This document shows positions 18,008 to 27,277 of a stretch of DNA of 64,000 bases, piece by piece. The DNA lies in contig NZ_CP039456.1 of NCBI RefSeq assembly GCF_006974145.1, forward strand, positions 310,001-374,000, given 5' to 3'. A program made the translations under genes and the position numbers. This DNA is from Changchengzhania lutea (GTDB taxonomy: Bacteria > Bacteroidota > Bacteroidia > Flavobacteriales > Flavobacteriaceae). How positions within the stretch are numbered: position 1 is the first letter of the stretch; every line of letters begins with the position of its first letter. The notes beneath the pieces are model-generated. The model worked only from the letters and a program-made list of their open reading frames with translations, had not been told where the DNA came from and searched no databases.

Positions 18008-19191
18008 TGCAATCAGATTTCTTTAAATATCAGGCGCAAACGACCCCGCATCCGCTTGCCATGGAAATTTCCCATGCCAAAGGATCTTATATTTACGATA
18101 CCAATAATAAAGCGTATCTAGATTTTGTGGCTGGCGTATCAGCATGTACGTTGGGTCATAATCATCCAAAAGTGGTCAATGCCATAAAAGCCCAAGTCGA
18201 TCAATATTTACACGTTATGGTGTATGGTGAGTATATCCAAAAACCTGCCGTAGAACTCACCAAATTATTAGCCACACATTTGCCAGATAGTTTACAGACC
18301 ACCTATTTAACCAATTCTGGGACTGAAGCTATAGAAGGTGCTCTAAAATTGGCAAAACGAGCCACTGGCAGAAGTGAAATAATTTCCGCACATAAAGCCT
18401 ATCATGGTAGCACTGCTGGCGCTTTAAGTGTGATGGGATTTGAAACTCGAAAACAAGCCTTCAGGCCCTTAATTCCTGACGTTCGTTTTATTAATTTTAA
18501 TGCTGAAGCCGATTTAGAACACATCACAGAAAAAACAGCCTGTGTGATTTTAGAAACTATTCAAGGTGGCGCTGGCTTTATAACGCCTCATGAGGATTAT
18601 CTTGAAAAGGTAAGATTACGATGCACAGAAGTTGGAGCACTTTTAATTTTAGACGAAATCCAATCAGGAATCGGTCGCACTGGTAAATTGTTCGGCTTTG
18701 AGCATTACCATTGTGTTCCAGATATATTGGTTATGGGCAAAGGTTTGGGAGGCGGTATGCCCATAGGCGCCTTTACAGCATCCAAGTCATTAATGGATTT
18801 ACTTCAAGACCATCCTAAATTAGGTCATATTACTACTTTTGGTGGTCATCCCTTAATAGCCGCTTCGGCATTAGCAACATTAAAGGAAGTCATTGAAAGT
18901 AATACAATGACAGATACAAAAGAAAAGGAAGCGATATTTCGCAGACAATTAGTGCACCCTTTAATTCAAGAAATACGAGGAAAAGGTCTCATGTTAGCCT
19001 TAATTTTACCCTCTGAAACGCTTACTAATGCCCTGATTTTAAAATGTCAAGATGCTGGATTAATATTATTTTGGTTACTTTTTGAACCGAAAGCCGCACG
19101 AATCACACCGCCTTTAACCATTTCTAAAGCGGAAATTATAAAAGGATGTGATATAATTATCGATATTTTAAATGAACTCAACCACGAATAA
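18007..19191 (+). CDS. Class III PLP-dependent aminotransferase
   Basis: 394 residues. Fold-type I class III features: YLDFVAGVSACTLGHNHP (38-55), TNSGTEAIEGALKLAKRATGR (102-122), ETIQGGAGF (183-191), LILDEIQSGIGRTGK with D216, and MGKGLGGGMPIGAF with the Schiff-base Lys245. Family members include acetylornithine, 4-aminobutyrate and ornithine aminotransferases; the substrate is not determined. It is translationally coupled to the OstA-like gene, a pairing that suggests shared expression rather than shared pathway. Confidence 0.9.
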   Translation: MQSDFFKYQAQTTPHPLAMEISHAKGSYIYDTNNKAYLDFVAGVSACTLGHNHPKVVNAIKAQVDQYLHVMVYGEYIQKPAVELTKLLATHLPDSLQTTYLTNSGTEAIEGALKLAKRATGRSEIISAHKAYHGSTAGALSVMGFETRKQAFRPLIPDVRFINFNAEADLEHITEKTACVILETIQGGAGFITPHEDYLEKVRLRCTEVGALLILDEIQSGIGRTGKLFGFEHYHCVPDILVMGKGLGGGMPIGAFTASKSLMDLLQDHPKLGHITTFGGHPLIAASALATLKEVIESNTMTDTKEKEAIFRRQLVHPLIQEIRGKGLMLALILPSETLTNALILKCQDAGLILFWLLFEPKAARITPPLTISKAEIIKGCDIIIDILNELNHE

Positions 19192-19345
19192 ATAACCTAA
19201 ACCCCTATAAATCAAATTATAAGGACAACCATTTAATAAAATTGCTCTTACTGTTCATTACTTTGTTAAAAACATTTAGCGTTTCAGCAACAAAAACACA
19301 AATAGTACCTTAAATTTATTGAGGTACAACACTTACACCCTGCTT

Positions 19346-20734
19346 ATGGAGTTTAGTCATAACGACAACAACAACTTACCACTTACAAAATTTGAATCGA
19401 TGTTAAAAACAAACCATGTGTTGTTTTTCGATTCAGAAGAATTTGAAAACATTATTCACCATTACCTCAACCAAGGTAAAATTGCCTTAGCTAAAAAAGC
19501 TATTAAAATGGGTATGGACCAACATCCTACATCTATTAATTTAAGACTTTTTAGAGTTGAAGTTTATGTGTTTGAAGATAAGTTAATTGAAGCTGAAAAC
19601 TTGCTCAATGACCTCTATGTTATAGATCCTTTGAATGAAGAAATTTATATTCAGAAAGCTAATATTCTTTCTAAAAAGGATGAGCATCAAAAAGCTATAG
19701 ATGTCCTAAAGAAAGCTTTAGATATGACAGATGATGTGGTGGATTTGTATTCTTTAATTGGCATGGAATATTTGTTTTTAGATAATTTCAAGGAGGCCAA
19801 AGTTTATTTCATGAAGTGCTTAGAAGTAGATTTAGAAGATTACTCGGCGCTATATAACATTATTTATTGTTTCGATTTTTTAAAAGAGCACCAAGAAGCC
19901 ATTGCATATTTAAACATATTTTTAGATAAAAATCCGTATAGTGAAGTGGCGTGGCATCAACTGGGCAAACAGTTCATGTCCTTAAAAAAGTACAAAAAAG
20001 CGCTGGCAGCATTCGATTTTGCCATAATTTCAGACGATACATTTGTAGGTGCTTATTTGGAGCGAGGTAAAGTATTTGAAAAATTAAAGCGTTATGAAGA
20101 AGCCATTGAAAATTACACCATAACCTTAACTTTAGATGACCCTACAACTTTTGCTTTATTAAGAATAGGTGCGTGTTATGAAAAACTAAACAATGACGAG
20201 CTCACATTACATTACTATGAAAAAGCGGTAAATGAAGACCCTATAATGGATAAAGGCTGGATAGCCATTACAAAATTTTATATTCGTAAAAAAAATTACC
20301 AAAAAGCCTTATATCAAATCAATAAAGCGATTAATATCGATACTGAGAACGTTGTATATTGGAAGCTCTATTCGCAAATAAACCAACGTCTAAATTTTTA
20401 TGAAGAGGCAGAGCGTGGTTTTAAAAAAACCTTAGAACTCGGTAATTACGAATTAAATACCTGGTTGTCCCGTGGTGATTTACTCATCAAGCTTGGAGAA
20501 CCAGAGGCTGCTATATATAATTTTGAACAGGCCGTAGAATTTTACCCAGACTATGCGGAATTAGAATATAGATTAGCAGGACTTTATTTTACCTTGAATG
20601 AGAATGATAAAGGCGCCTTTCATTTAAAAAATGGTTTACGCTGTAACGAAGACTATACCTTTATTATAGACGAACTTTTCCCGGAAGTTCTCAATAAAGT
20701 CATGGTAAAAAATCTACTAAGAACAAATCTTTAA
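19346..20734 (+). CDS. Tetratricopeptide-repeat protein
   Basis: 462 residues from the ATG at 19346; a TTG at 19319 is in frame, but the ATG gives the natural start MEFSHNDNNNLPLTKFESMLK. At least nine TPR units follow, e.g. AIDVLKKALDMTDDVVDLYSLIGMEYLFLDNFKEAKVYFMKCLEV and EEAIENYTITLTLDDPTTFALLRIGACYEKLNNDELTLHYYEKAV. No signal peptide or membrane span, so it is a soluble cytoplasmic scaffold; partners are unknown. A GTACCT/AGGTAC inverted repeat (19305-19327) lies just upstream. Confidence 0.88.
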   Translation: MEFSHNDNNNLPLTKFESMLKTNHVLFFDSEEFENIIHHYLNQGKIALAKKAIKMGMDQHPTSINLRLFRVEVYVFEDKLIEAENLLNDLYVIDPLNEEIYIQKANILSKKDEHQKAIDVLKKALDMTDDVVDLYSLIGMEYLFLDNFKEAKVYFMKCLEVDLEDYSALYNIIYCFDFLKEHQEAIAYLNIFLDKNPYSEVAWHQLGKQFMSLKKYKKALAAFDFAIISDDTFVGAYLERGKVFEKLKRYEEAIENYTITLTLDDPTTFALLRIGACYEKLNNDELTLHYYEKAVNEDPIMDKGWIAITKFYIRKKNYQKALYQINKAINIDTENVVYWKLYSQINQRLNFYEEAERGFKKTLELGNYELNTWLSRGDLLIKLGEPEAAIYNFEQAVEFYPDYAELEYRLAGLYFTLNENDKGAFHLKNGLRCNEDYTFIIDELFPEVLNKVMVKNLLRTNL

Positions 20735-20755
20735 GGAAACGTCTTTTTAAAATGT

Positions 20756-20763
20756 TACCTTTG
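20756..20763 (+). promoter_or_regulatory. -7 box of the DUF368-DUF368-aroE operon
   Basis: Perfect TACCTTTG, ending 23 bases before the ATG at 20787, in the 52-base gap after the TPR gene. No clear -33 TTTG. Confidence 0.55.
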
Positions 20764-20786
20764 ATTTTTCGATTTAAAATCAAAAT

Positions 20787-21707
20787 ATGCAAAGACGTTT
20801 TAAAGACTATTTGGTTATTTCCTTTAAGGGATTAGCTATGGGAGCTGCAGATGCAGTTCCAGGAGTTTCAGGTGGTACGATCGCCTTTATTTCAGGTATT
20901 TATGAAGAGCTAATTTCTACCATTAGCAACGTGGACATTTCACTTTTTAAAACACTTTTAAAAGACGGTTTCAAAGCCTTTTGGAAACAACTAAATGGCA
21001 ACTTTCTTTTTGCGCTTTTAACGGGCATCATCGTCAGTTTTGTCTCTTTTATGAGGCTGGCTAAATATTTATTAGAATATCATCCACTACTCATTTGGTC
21101 TTTCTTTTTTGGACTGATTATAGCGAGTATTTATTTTGTTGGAAAACAAATTAAAAAATGGACTATCACTACGGTCATCTTCTTAATTATTGGAGCTGCA
21201 ATTGCCTTCTATATTTCAACACTTCCTGTACTTTCTACTAATAGCAGTCCGTTCTTTTTATTCTTTGCAGGGGCCATCGCCATTTGTGCCATGATTTTAC
21301 CAGGTATTTCGGGTTCTTTCATTTTAATTATTTTAGGGGCCTATAAGGCTTTAAGCGATGCGCTACATGATTTTGACATCCAGAAACTACTCATATTTAT
21401 TGGAGGCGCTATTATTGGTTTGCTCAGTTTTAGTAGAATTTTAAAATGGCTATTTAAAAACTATCACGACCTTACACTTGCCTTATTAACTGGTTTTATT
21501 TTTGGTTCGCTTAACAAAGTTTGGCCCTGGAAAAAAACCCTCACATGGCACATCAATTCAGAAGGGATTAAAAGACCAATATTACAGGAAAGCGTTTCTC
21601 CATTTACATTCGAAGGAGAAAATCAAATCGTTTTTGCCCTTATATTAATGCTACTGGGATTTTTAACTATTTTTATGCTTGAAAAGCTAGGCTCCGAAAA
21701 TCAATAA
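20787..21707 (+). CDS. DUF368 (PopT-type) membrane transporter, copy 1
   Basis: 306 residues, about eight membrane helices. The family signature appears twice, as expected for its internal repeat: LAMGAADAVPGVSGGTIAFISGIYEELI (about 13-40) and CAMILPGISGSFILIILGAY (about 170-190). DUF368 includes PopT, reported as a flippase that returns undecaprenyl phosphate to the cytoplasmic face during envelope synthesis. A charged loop near residue 250-285 precedes the last helix. Its stop overlaps the next DUF368 start by one base. Confidence 0.9.
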   Translation: MQRRFKDYLVISFKGLAMGAADAVPGVSGGTIAFISGIYEELISTISNVDISLFKTLLKDGFKAFWKQLNGNFLFALLTGIIVSFVSFMRLAKYLLEYHPLLIWSFFFGLIIASIYFVGKQIKKWTITTVIFLIIGAAIAFYISTLPVLSTNSSPFFLFFAGAIAICAMILPGISGSFILIILGAYKALSDALHDFDIQKLLIFIGGAIIGLLSFSRILKWLFKNYHDLTLALLTGFIFGSLNKVWPWKKTLTWHINSEGIKRPILQESVSPFTFEGENQIVFALILMLLGFLTIFMLEKLGSENQ

Positions 21708-22720
21708 TGCAAAACACTAGAACGCTTACCGATAAAATTTTTCTGATTCTTAAAGGATTGGGCATGGGAGCTGCAAATAAAGTACCTGGTGTTTCTGGTG
21801 GCGTTGTAGCCTTTGTAGCTGGTTTCTATGAAGAATTTATTTATTCGCTGCAAAAATTTAATGGGAAAGCATTCAAACTTTTTATTAATGGCCGTTTCAA
21901 GAGTTTCTATACCTACGTAAACGGCCGATTTTTAAGTTTACTGTTTTTAGGAATGATTATAAGCTATTTTAGTGTTTCTAAAGTTTTAGACTATCTCATC
22001 CGTCACTATGAGCTGTATGTTTGGAGTGTGTTCTTTGGAATGATTATTGGATCCATTTATTATATCCATAAAGATTTTAAAGAGTGGAACTATAAAACTA
22101 TTATAGCTATGACTTTAGGTATTATACTTGGTCTCAGTATTAGTTTTCTTAGTCCCGCAACCGAAAATGACAACCTTTGGTTTGTCTTTTTTTGCGGCAT
22201 GATCAGTGTTTCTGGAATGACGCTTCCTGGTTTCTCTGGGTCCTTTATCTTGATCCTCCTTGGTAATTATGTGCTTTTATTAGTGGATTCGGTCAATGCT
22301 TTATATGATACGATTTTTGATGTTTTTGAGGGTAATTTTACTTTTTTCATGGATGTTGAACGTATGCGTTTGCTTAAAGTGTTAGCTGTTTTTACTTTGG
22401 GCTCTATTGCAGGACTAGTCACCTTTTCACACCTTTTAAGCTACATTTTAAAAAGACACAAGAACGTCACGCTTTCTGCTATCATCGGTTTTATTATTGG
22501 CTCTTTAGGCGTGGTTTGGCCATGGAAAGAGACCATTTATAAAATAAATAGCGATGGGGGTTATTTATATGATTCTGCAGGAGAACGCATTATTAAGAAC
22601 TACGAACGTTTTATGCCTCAGTTACATACCGAAACTTATTATGCCGTTGCCCTTATTATTTTAGGAATTGGCATTGTTTTAGCACTTGAATGGTATCGTC
22701 AAAAAACTAGAAAAGTATGA
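21707..22720 (+). CDS. DUF368 (PopT-type) membrane transporter, copy 2
   Basis: 337 residues, a diverged paralogue of the preceding gene. It has GLGMGAANKVPGVSGGVVAFVAGFYEEFI near the N-terminus and VSGMTLPGFSGSFILILLGNYVLL in the second half. Compared with copy 1 it has an extra segment of about 25 residues (FDVFEGNFTFFMDVERM) and a longer periplasmic or cytoplasmic loop. Both copies keep the paired glycine-proline motifs, so both are probably functional, alone or as a heteromer. It overlaps aroE by four bases (ATGA). Confidence 0.9.
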   Translation: MQNTRTLTDKIFLILKGLGMGAANKVPGVSGGVVAFVAGFYEEFIYSLQKFNGKAFKLFINGRFKSFYTYVNGRFLSLLFLGMIISYFSVSKVLDYLIRHYELYVWSVFFGMIIGSIYYIHKDFKEWNYKTIIAMTLGIILGLSISFLSPATENDNLWFVFFCGMISVSGMTLPGFSGSFILILLGNYVLLLVDSVNALYDTIFDVFEGNFTFFMDVERMRLLKVLAVFTLGSIAGLVTFSHLLSYILKRHKNVTLSAIIGFIIGSLGVVWPWKETIYKINSDGGYLYDSAGERIIKNYERFMPQLHTETYYAVALIILGIGIVLALEWYRQKTRKV

Positions 22721-23457
22721 GAAATTTAGGATTATTGGGCAAGCAGATTTCGTATTCCTTTTCAAGAACATATTTCAAGCAAAAATTTGAAGATGAACAA
22801 ATAACCGATGTTTCCTATGAAAATTTTGATATTGAAAATATCTCCATGTTTCCTGAGGTTATAAAAAACACCCCTTCGTTAAAAGGGCTAAATGTCACCA
22901 TTCCTTATAAAGAAGCTGTTATACCCTATTTGGATAAAATTGACAAAAAAGCACGAAAAATTGGTGCAGTAAACACCATAAAAATATCAAAAAAAGGCAA
23001 ACTTAAGGGCTATAATACAGATTGCTATGGTTTCACCAAATCTATTGAACCCCTATTAAAACCCAGTCATAAAGAAGCCTTGATTTTAGGTACTGGCGGT
23101 GCCAGTAAAGCGGTTGCCTACAGTTTAGAACAATTGGGCATTCCTTATAAATATGTATCTCGATCATTAGGCAATACCGATCGTTATACCTACCACACGC
23201 TCACAGATTCCATTATTGCCAACGCTCAAATTATTATTAATTGCACGCCATTGGGAACTTTTCCCAATATTAATGAGTGTCCAGATATTCCTTATAAGGC
23301 TATCACTGCAAACCATATTCTTTTTGATTTAATTTATAATCCGCAAGAAACCACCTTTTTAAGACTAGGTAAAGCACAAGGTGCGATAACCTGCAATGGT
23401 TTAAAAATGCTCAAACTGCAAGCAGAAAAAGCTTGGGCAATCTGGAATTTGCAATAA
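22717..23457 (+). CDS. aroE: Shikimate dehydrogenase
   Basis: 246 residues, at the short end for AroE, which reduces 3-dehydroshikimate with NADPH in aromatic amino-acid synthesis. Shikimate-binding SYSFSRTYF (12-20) replaces the usual SxSP, NVTIPYKEAV has the catalytic Lys, and NTDCYGF supplies the Asp. The Rossmann motif is LGTGGASKAVAYSL. C-terminal NGLKMLKLQAEKAWAIW matches the family. The ATG overlaps the stop of the second DUF368 gene, so it is the third gene of that operon. Confidence 0.93.
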   Translation: MRNLGLLGKQISYSFSRTYFKQKFEDEQITDVSYENFDIENISMFPEVIKNTPSLKGLNVTIPYKEAVIPYLDKIDKKARKIGAVNTIKISKKGKLKGYNTDCYGFTKSIEPLLKPSHKEALILGTGGASKAVAYSLEQLGIPYKYVSRSLGNTDRYTYHTLTDSIIANAQIIINCTPLGTFPNINECPDIPYKAITANHILFDLIYNPQETTFLRLGKAQGAITCNGLKMLKLQAEKAWAIWNLQ

Positions 23458-23563
23458 TTTCCCCATTTGAGTTATTAAAAGCCTTTCTTACCTTTTGTAA
23501 ATACTAGACTTGTTAGTATCTTTAAAGTCTTAAGTACTTTTACGAACCTAAACATTTTTTAAA

Positions 23564-25636
23564 ATGTCTGAAATAAATAAGCCGCAAGAAGAAGAATTTA
23601 AAGCTATAGATGAACCAGCTTTGGAATCATTATCTAATGATGAAAAAACGGCATCTTCAGATAGTTCTGAAAATAAAGGGGAATCCATATCTAATGAGAG
23701 TGAAGAGAAAGTTATTGAAGATGCGCCTAAAGATGTCGAAAATGAGCAAGTGGTTGATTCTGAAAATAAAGTAGTTGAAGAAGAAAAAGAAGCGGATGCA
23801 GATTCAAAAGAGCCCGTAGCCATTGGAAAAGACGAAGCGCATGATGAAGTCATTAATGAAATAGACGATTCCAACGCGGAAGACGCAGAAGATGCTGGCA
23901 ATAGGGACAGGCATGCTATTCCGGATCAGGACTATGATAAAATGTCTTTGGAAGCCCTCGCTATAGAATTGGAAAAATTGCTTAAAAACGAAAAGGTTCA
24001 GGCTATTAAAAAGCAGGTTGATGCCATCAATAGTGAGTTTAAAACAAAATTCCAAGCACTTTTAGATGAGAAGAAAGAAGCGTTTTTAAGTGATGGTGGT
24101 AATGCGATTGACTTCTACTATTCATCTCCTGTACAAAAACGATTCAAGGACGCATACAAATCCTATCGAGCAAAGCTAAACGAGCATTACAAGGGTTTAG
24201 AGCAAAATTTGAAGCAAAATTTAAGTGATAAACTAGAGATTATCGAGGAATTAAAAGGGCTTATCAATGTTGAAGAAAACATAAATACCACCTACCGGCA
24301 CTTTAAAGAACTCCAGGAACGCTGGCGCAATACCGGTCCAATTCCTAGAGACAAATACAATAATGCTTGGAACAGTTACCACCATCACGTGGAAATGTTT
24401 TATGACTTTTTACACCTTAATAGAGATTTAAGAGATCTCGACTTTAAGCATAATTTAGAGAAAAAGATAAAAATTATTGAACGTGCCGAAGAATTGGCAG
24501 AAGATGATAATGTCATGCGTGCCTTTAGGGAATTGCAAGAGCTTCATAAAATGTGGAAAGAAGAATTAGGACCCGTTGGAAAAGAACACCGCGAAGTGAT
24601 CTGGCAGCGTTTTAAAGCAGCTACTAAGATTATCAATGATAAAAGACAGGTTCATTACCAAAAACAAGATAAAGTATATGAAAAAAATCTTGAAGAGAAG
24701 CTTTTAATTATTGACGGTATAAACGAAATAAACGCTCAAGAAATAAAAACACATAGTGCCTGGCAAAAAAGAATTAAAGATATTGAAGCCTTAAGGAATG
24801 CTTTTTTTAATGCCGGTAAAGTTCCCATAAAAGTCAATGAAGATACCTGGGCTAAATTTAAAGGTGCTGTTCGGGTTTTTAACAGGCAGAAAAATGCTTT
24901 CTATAAAGGGCTTAAAAAAAATCAATACGATAATCTTAACAAAAAGCTAGAGTTAATCAAAATAGCTGAAGATAATAAAGATAGTGACGATTTTGAAGTG
25001 ACTACACCGCTTATGAAGAAAATTCAAAGCGATTGGAAAAAAATTGGCCATGTACCAAGAAAGGATAGCGACAAAATTTGGAAACAATTTAAAGCAGCCT
25101 GTAATCATTACTTTGATAAATTACACGCGAAAAAGAATGCTGCTAGTCAGGAACAATTGGATGCCTATAACAAAAAGAATGAACTTCTGGAGACCTTAAA
25201 TAACTTTGAACCATCAGGTAAAAAAGAAGCCGATATTGATACCGTTAAGGCAACTATTGGTGAATGGAAACAAATTGGCCGTGTACCACACGATAAACGA
25301 TACATTGAGAGTAAATTCCATAAGACCATCGATACACTTTTAACCCAATTAAAGTTAGAGAAGAATGAGGTCGAAATGATTAAGTTTGAAAGCAAACTGG
25401 ATACTATGAATACCGAAGCAGATACCAAACATTTAGACAATGAAAGGTTTTTTATTCGGAAAAAAATCGATGAAGTTAAAGGTCAAATTAATCAGTTGGA
25501 AAACAACCTCCAGTTTTTTACCAATGTAAAAGATGATAATCCACTGGTAAAAGAAGTACATAACAATATTAAGACACACAAAGACGCTCTAAAGCTTTGG
25601 AAAAGTAAACTATCAAAAATCAAGGAATTATACTAA
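23564..25636 (+). CDS. DUF349 repeat protein
   Basis: 690 residues. The first 130 are low-complexity and acidic (Glu, Asp, Ser, Lys). The rest consists of about six DUF349 helical units with the hallmark W-P/W pattern: LQERWRNTGPIPRDKYNNAWNSYHHHVEMFY, WKEELGPVGKEHREVIWQRFKAA, FFNAGKVPIKVNEDTWAKFKGA, WKKIGHVPRKDSDKIWKQFKAACNHYFD and WKQIGRVPHDKRYIESKFH. The C-terminus is coiled coil. Bacteroidota carry one such gene; the biochemical role is not known. No signal peptide. Confidence 0.92.
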   Translation: MSEINKPQEEEFKAIDEPALESLSNDEKTASSDSSENKGESISNESEEKVIEDAPKDVENEQVVDSENKVVEEEKEADADSKEPVAIGKDEAHDEVINEIDDSNAEDAEDAGNRDRHAIPDQDYDKMSLEALAIELEKLLKNEKVQAIKKQVDAINSEFKTKFQALLDEKKEAFLSDGGNAIDFYYSSPVQKRFKDAYKSYRAKLNEHYKGLEQNLKQNLSDKLEIIEELKGLINVEENINTTYRHFKELQERWRNTGPIPRDKYNNAWNSYHHHVEMFYDFLHLNRDLRDLDFKHNLEKKIKIIERAEELAEDDNVMRAFRELQELHKMWKEELGPVGKEHREVIWQRFKAATKIINDKRQVHYQKQDKVYEKNLEEKLLIIDGINEINAQEIKTHSAWQKRIKDIEALRNAFFNAGKVPIKVNEDTWAKFKGAVRVFNRQKNAFYKGLKKNQYDNLNKKLELIKIAEDNKDSDDFEVTTPLMKKIQSDWKKIGHVPRKDSDKIWKQFKAACNHYFDKLHAKKNAASQEQLDAYNKKNELLETLNNFEPSGKKEADIDTVKATIGEWKQIGRVPHDKRYIESKFHKTIDTLLTQLKLEKNEVEMIKFESKLDTMNTEADTKHLDNERFFIRKKIDEVKGQINQLENNLQFFTNVKDDNPLVKEVHNNIKTHKDALKLWKSKLSKIKELY

Positions 25637-25650
25637 GTCTTTGATTTTTA

Positions 25651-26211
25651 TTATTTAATAAGGGCATCAATTGTGGCCCTAACGGATTTACTGTTCCAAT
25701 TAGCTGCCCCACTTTTATCTATAATAATTCGCCCACTTTGATCCATTAAAAAAGTCCTCGGAATACTGTTTACATCAAAGGTGTTTGGGTATTCAGAAAA
25801 TGGTATATACGTTTCAAATGTATAGCCCTTTTTCAACATAAATTGTTGAGTCACCTCAAAGGTTTCATTGGATACAAAAACAAATTCGATTTGACTACTA
25901 TAATCATCATAAAGGGCTTGCATACTTGGCATTTCGGCAATACAGGGCGGACACCATGTCGCCCAAAAATTGATTAAAACCACTTTTCCTTTTGTTTCTG
26001 AAAAATTAAAGGTTTTACCATTGCTGTCTTTGAGAGTCCAATCGTAATCTGTTATCAATCGCTGTTCCTTTTCTTCAATAGTAGATGGACTTAGCAAAGC
26101 TAAACCTTTATGAATAAAAACCTGTATGGGCTTGCGCGTTTGTGGTATGAGTAATAACCCTATGATCACAAAAAATATGATGTTACTTAGTTTAATGTTT
26201 TTCTTCTTCAT
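25651..26211 (-). CDS. TlpA-type membrane-anchored thioredoxin
   Basis: 186 residues with one N-terminal membrane anchor (IIFFVIIGLLLIP, about 11-23) and a periplasmic thioredoxin fold of the AhpC/TSA-Redoxin type. Redox site WATWCPPC puts cysteines at 87 and 90; the cis-Pro region is NSIPRTFLMDQSGRI. Such proteins reduce disulfides outside the cytoplasmic membrane, for example in cytochrome c maturation. Target unknown. It converges on the DUF349 gene with 14 bases between stops. Confidence 0.93.
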   Translation of the reverse strand: MKKKNIKLSNIIFFVIIGLLLIPQTRKPIQVFIHKGLALLSPSTIEEKEQRLITDYDWTLKDSNGKTFNFSETKGKVVLINFWATWCPPCIAEMPSMQALYDDYSSQIEFVFVSNETFEVTQQFMLKKGYTFETYIPFSEYPNTFDVNSIPRTFLMDQSGRIIIDKSGAANWNSKSVRATIDALIK

Positions 26212-26291
26212 AATATATTAAATAAATACTCCCTGATAGTCGGATTTGAATTAAGGAGCTAACAGCTACATTGGATATCTATTAGATTCAA

Positions 26292-27194
26292 CTATAATAA
26301 ATCCTTCAAAGCACTTTTCAATTGGTAAAATTTAAAATAGTAGCCTTGTTCTTCTATCTTTTTTGAACTCACCCGCTGACTTTCAAATAACAACACATGC
26401 ATCTCCCCTAAAATAAGTTTCATAAAAATCTTTGGAATATTAGGCAAAATCAAAGGCTTATTTAATGTATTTGCTATGGATTGCGTTAACTCCTTATTGG
26501 TGACCGGGTTTGGTGCTACCCCATTATAAACACCATCCAATCTATGCTGTACCACATAAACGAAAATACACGATAAATCTTCTATATGAATCCACGATTG
26601 CCATTGCTGCCCACTACCAAAAGCAGCACCAACACCAAACTTTATAGGTTTTACCATTTGAGGAAGTGCTCCGCCATTATTTGATAATACCAAGCCTATT
26701 CTAACTTTAGATACCAAAATCCCTAGCTCCGAAAATCCACCAACAACAGTTTCCCAAGCCGTGACCACCTCCGCAAGAAAAGAATCTCCATTGCCATTAT
26801 AATTCTCATCGTAAAAATTAATAAGTGAATCTGGATATAACCCAATTGCACTTGCAGAAACCACCTGTTTTACATTATGGTCGATAGATTTTAAAGACTT
26901 AACCAATAAATTTGTGGAATCAATTCTACTCGATAGAATCTCTTTTTTATATTCTGGCGTCCATCGTTTGGAAACGGTAGCACCAGCTAGATGAATAATG
27001 GCATCAACGCCACTAAAACACTGTTCATCTATGTCGTTGTTATTCGGACTCCAATAAAAAGCCTGATACTTTTCTGAAATCTCGATTTTTGATTTACTCG
27101 TGGTTAAATAATTAACCGCGATATCCAATTCATGGCATCTTTTTACTATCTCTTGACCAATGATTCCCGTAGCGCCCGTTATTAAAATTTTCAT
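26292..27194 (-). CDS. TIGR01777-family SDR epimerase (YfcH-like)
   Basis: 300 residues from the ATG at 27194 (a TTG two codons upstream is in frame). N-terminal dinucleotide motif MKILITGATGIIGQEIV, then DAIIHLAGATVSKRWTPEYKKEILSSRIDST, SASAIGLYPD and WQSWIHIEDLSCIFVYVVQ, and the DUF1731 C-terminal helix region PKIFMKLILGEM. The catalytic Tyr position reads GLYPD rather than YxxxK, as usual in this family. The substrate is unknown; the E. coli relative is YfcH. 80 bases separate it from tlpA. Confidence 0.93.
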   Translation of the reverse strand: MKILITGATGIIGQEIVKRCHELDIAVNYLTTSKSKIEISEKYQAFYWSPNNNDIDEQCFSGVDAIIHLAGATVSKRWTPEYKKEILSSRIDSTNLLVKSLKSIDHNVKQVVSASAIGLYPDSLINFYDENYNGNGDSFLAEVVTAWETVVGGFSELGILVSKVRIGLVLSNNGGALPQMVKPIKFGVGAAFGSGQQWQSWIHIEDLSCIFVYVVQHRLDGVYNGVAPNPVTNKELTQSIANTLNKPLILPNIPKIFMKLILGEMHVLLFESQRVSSKKIEEQGYYFKFYQLKSALKDLL

Positions 27195-27277
27195 TTTCAA
27201 TTTTTGATTAAAGTTACAAAAGGCACTTCCCTTAAACTAAGATTTTAAATAAGGTTTAACATTAGAAAATATATTTT

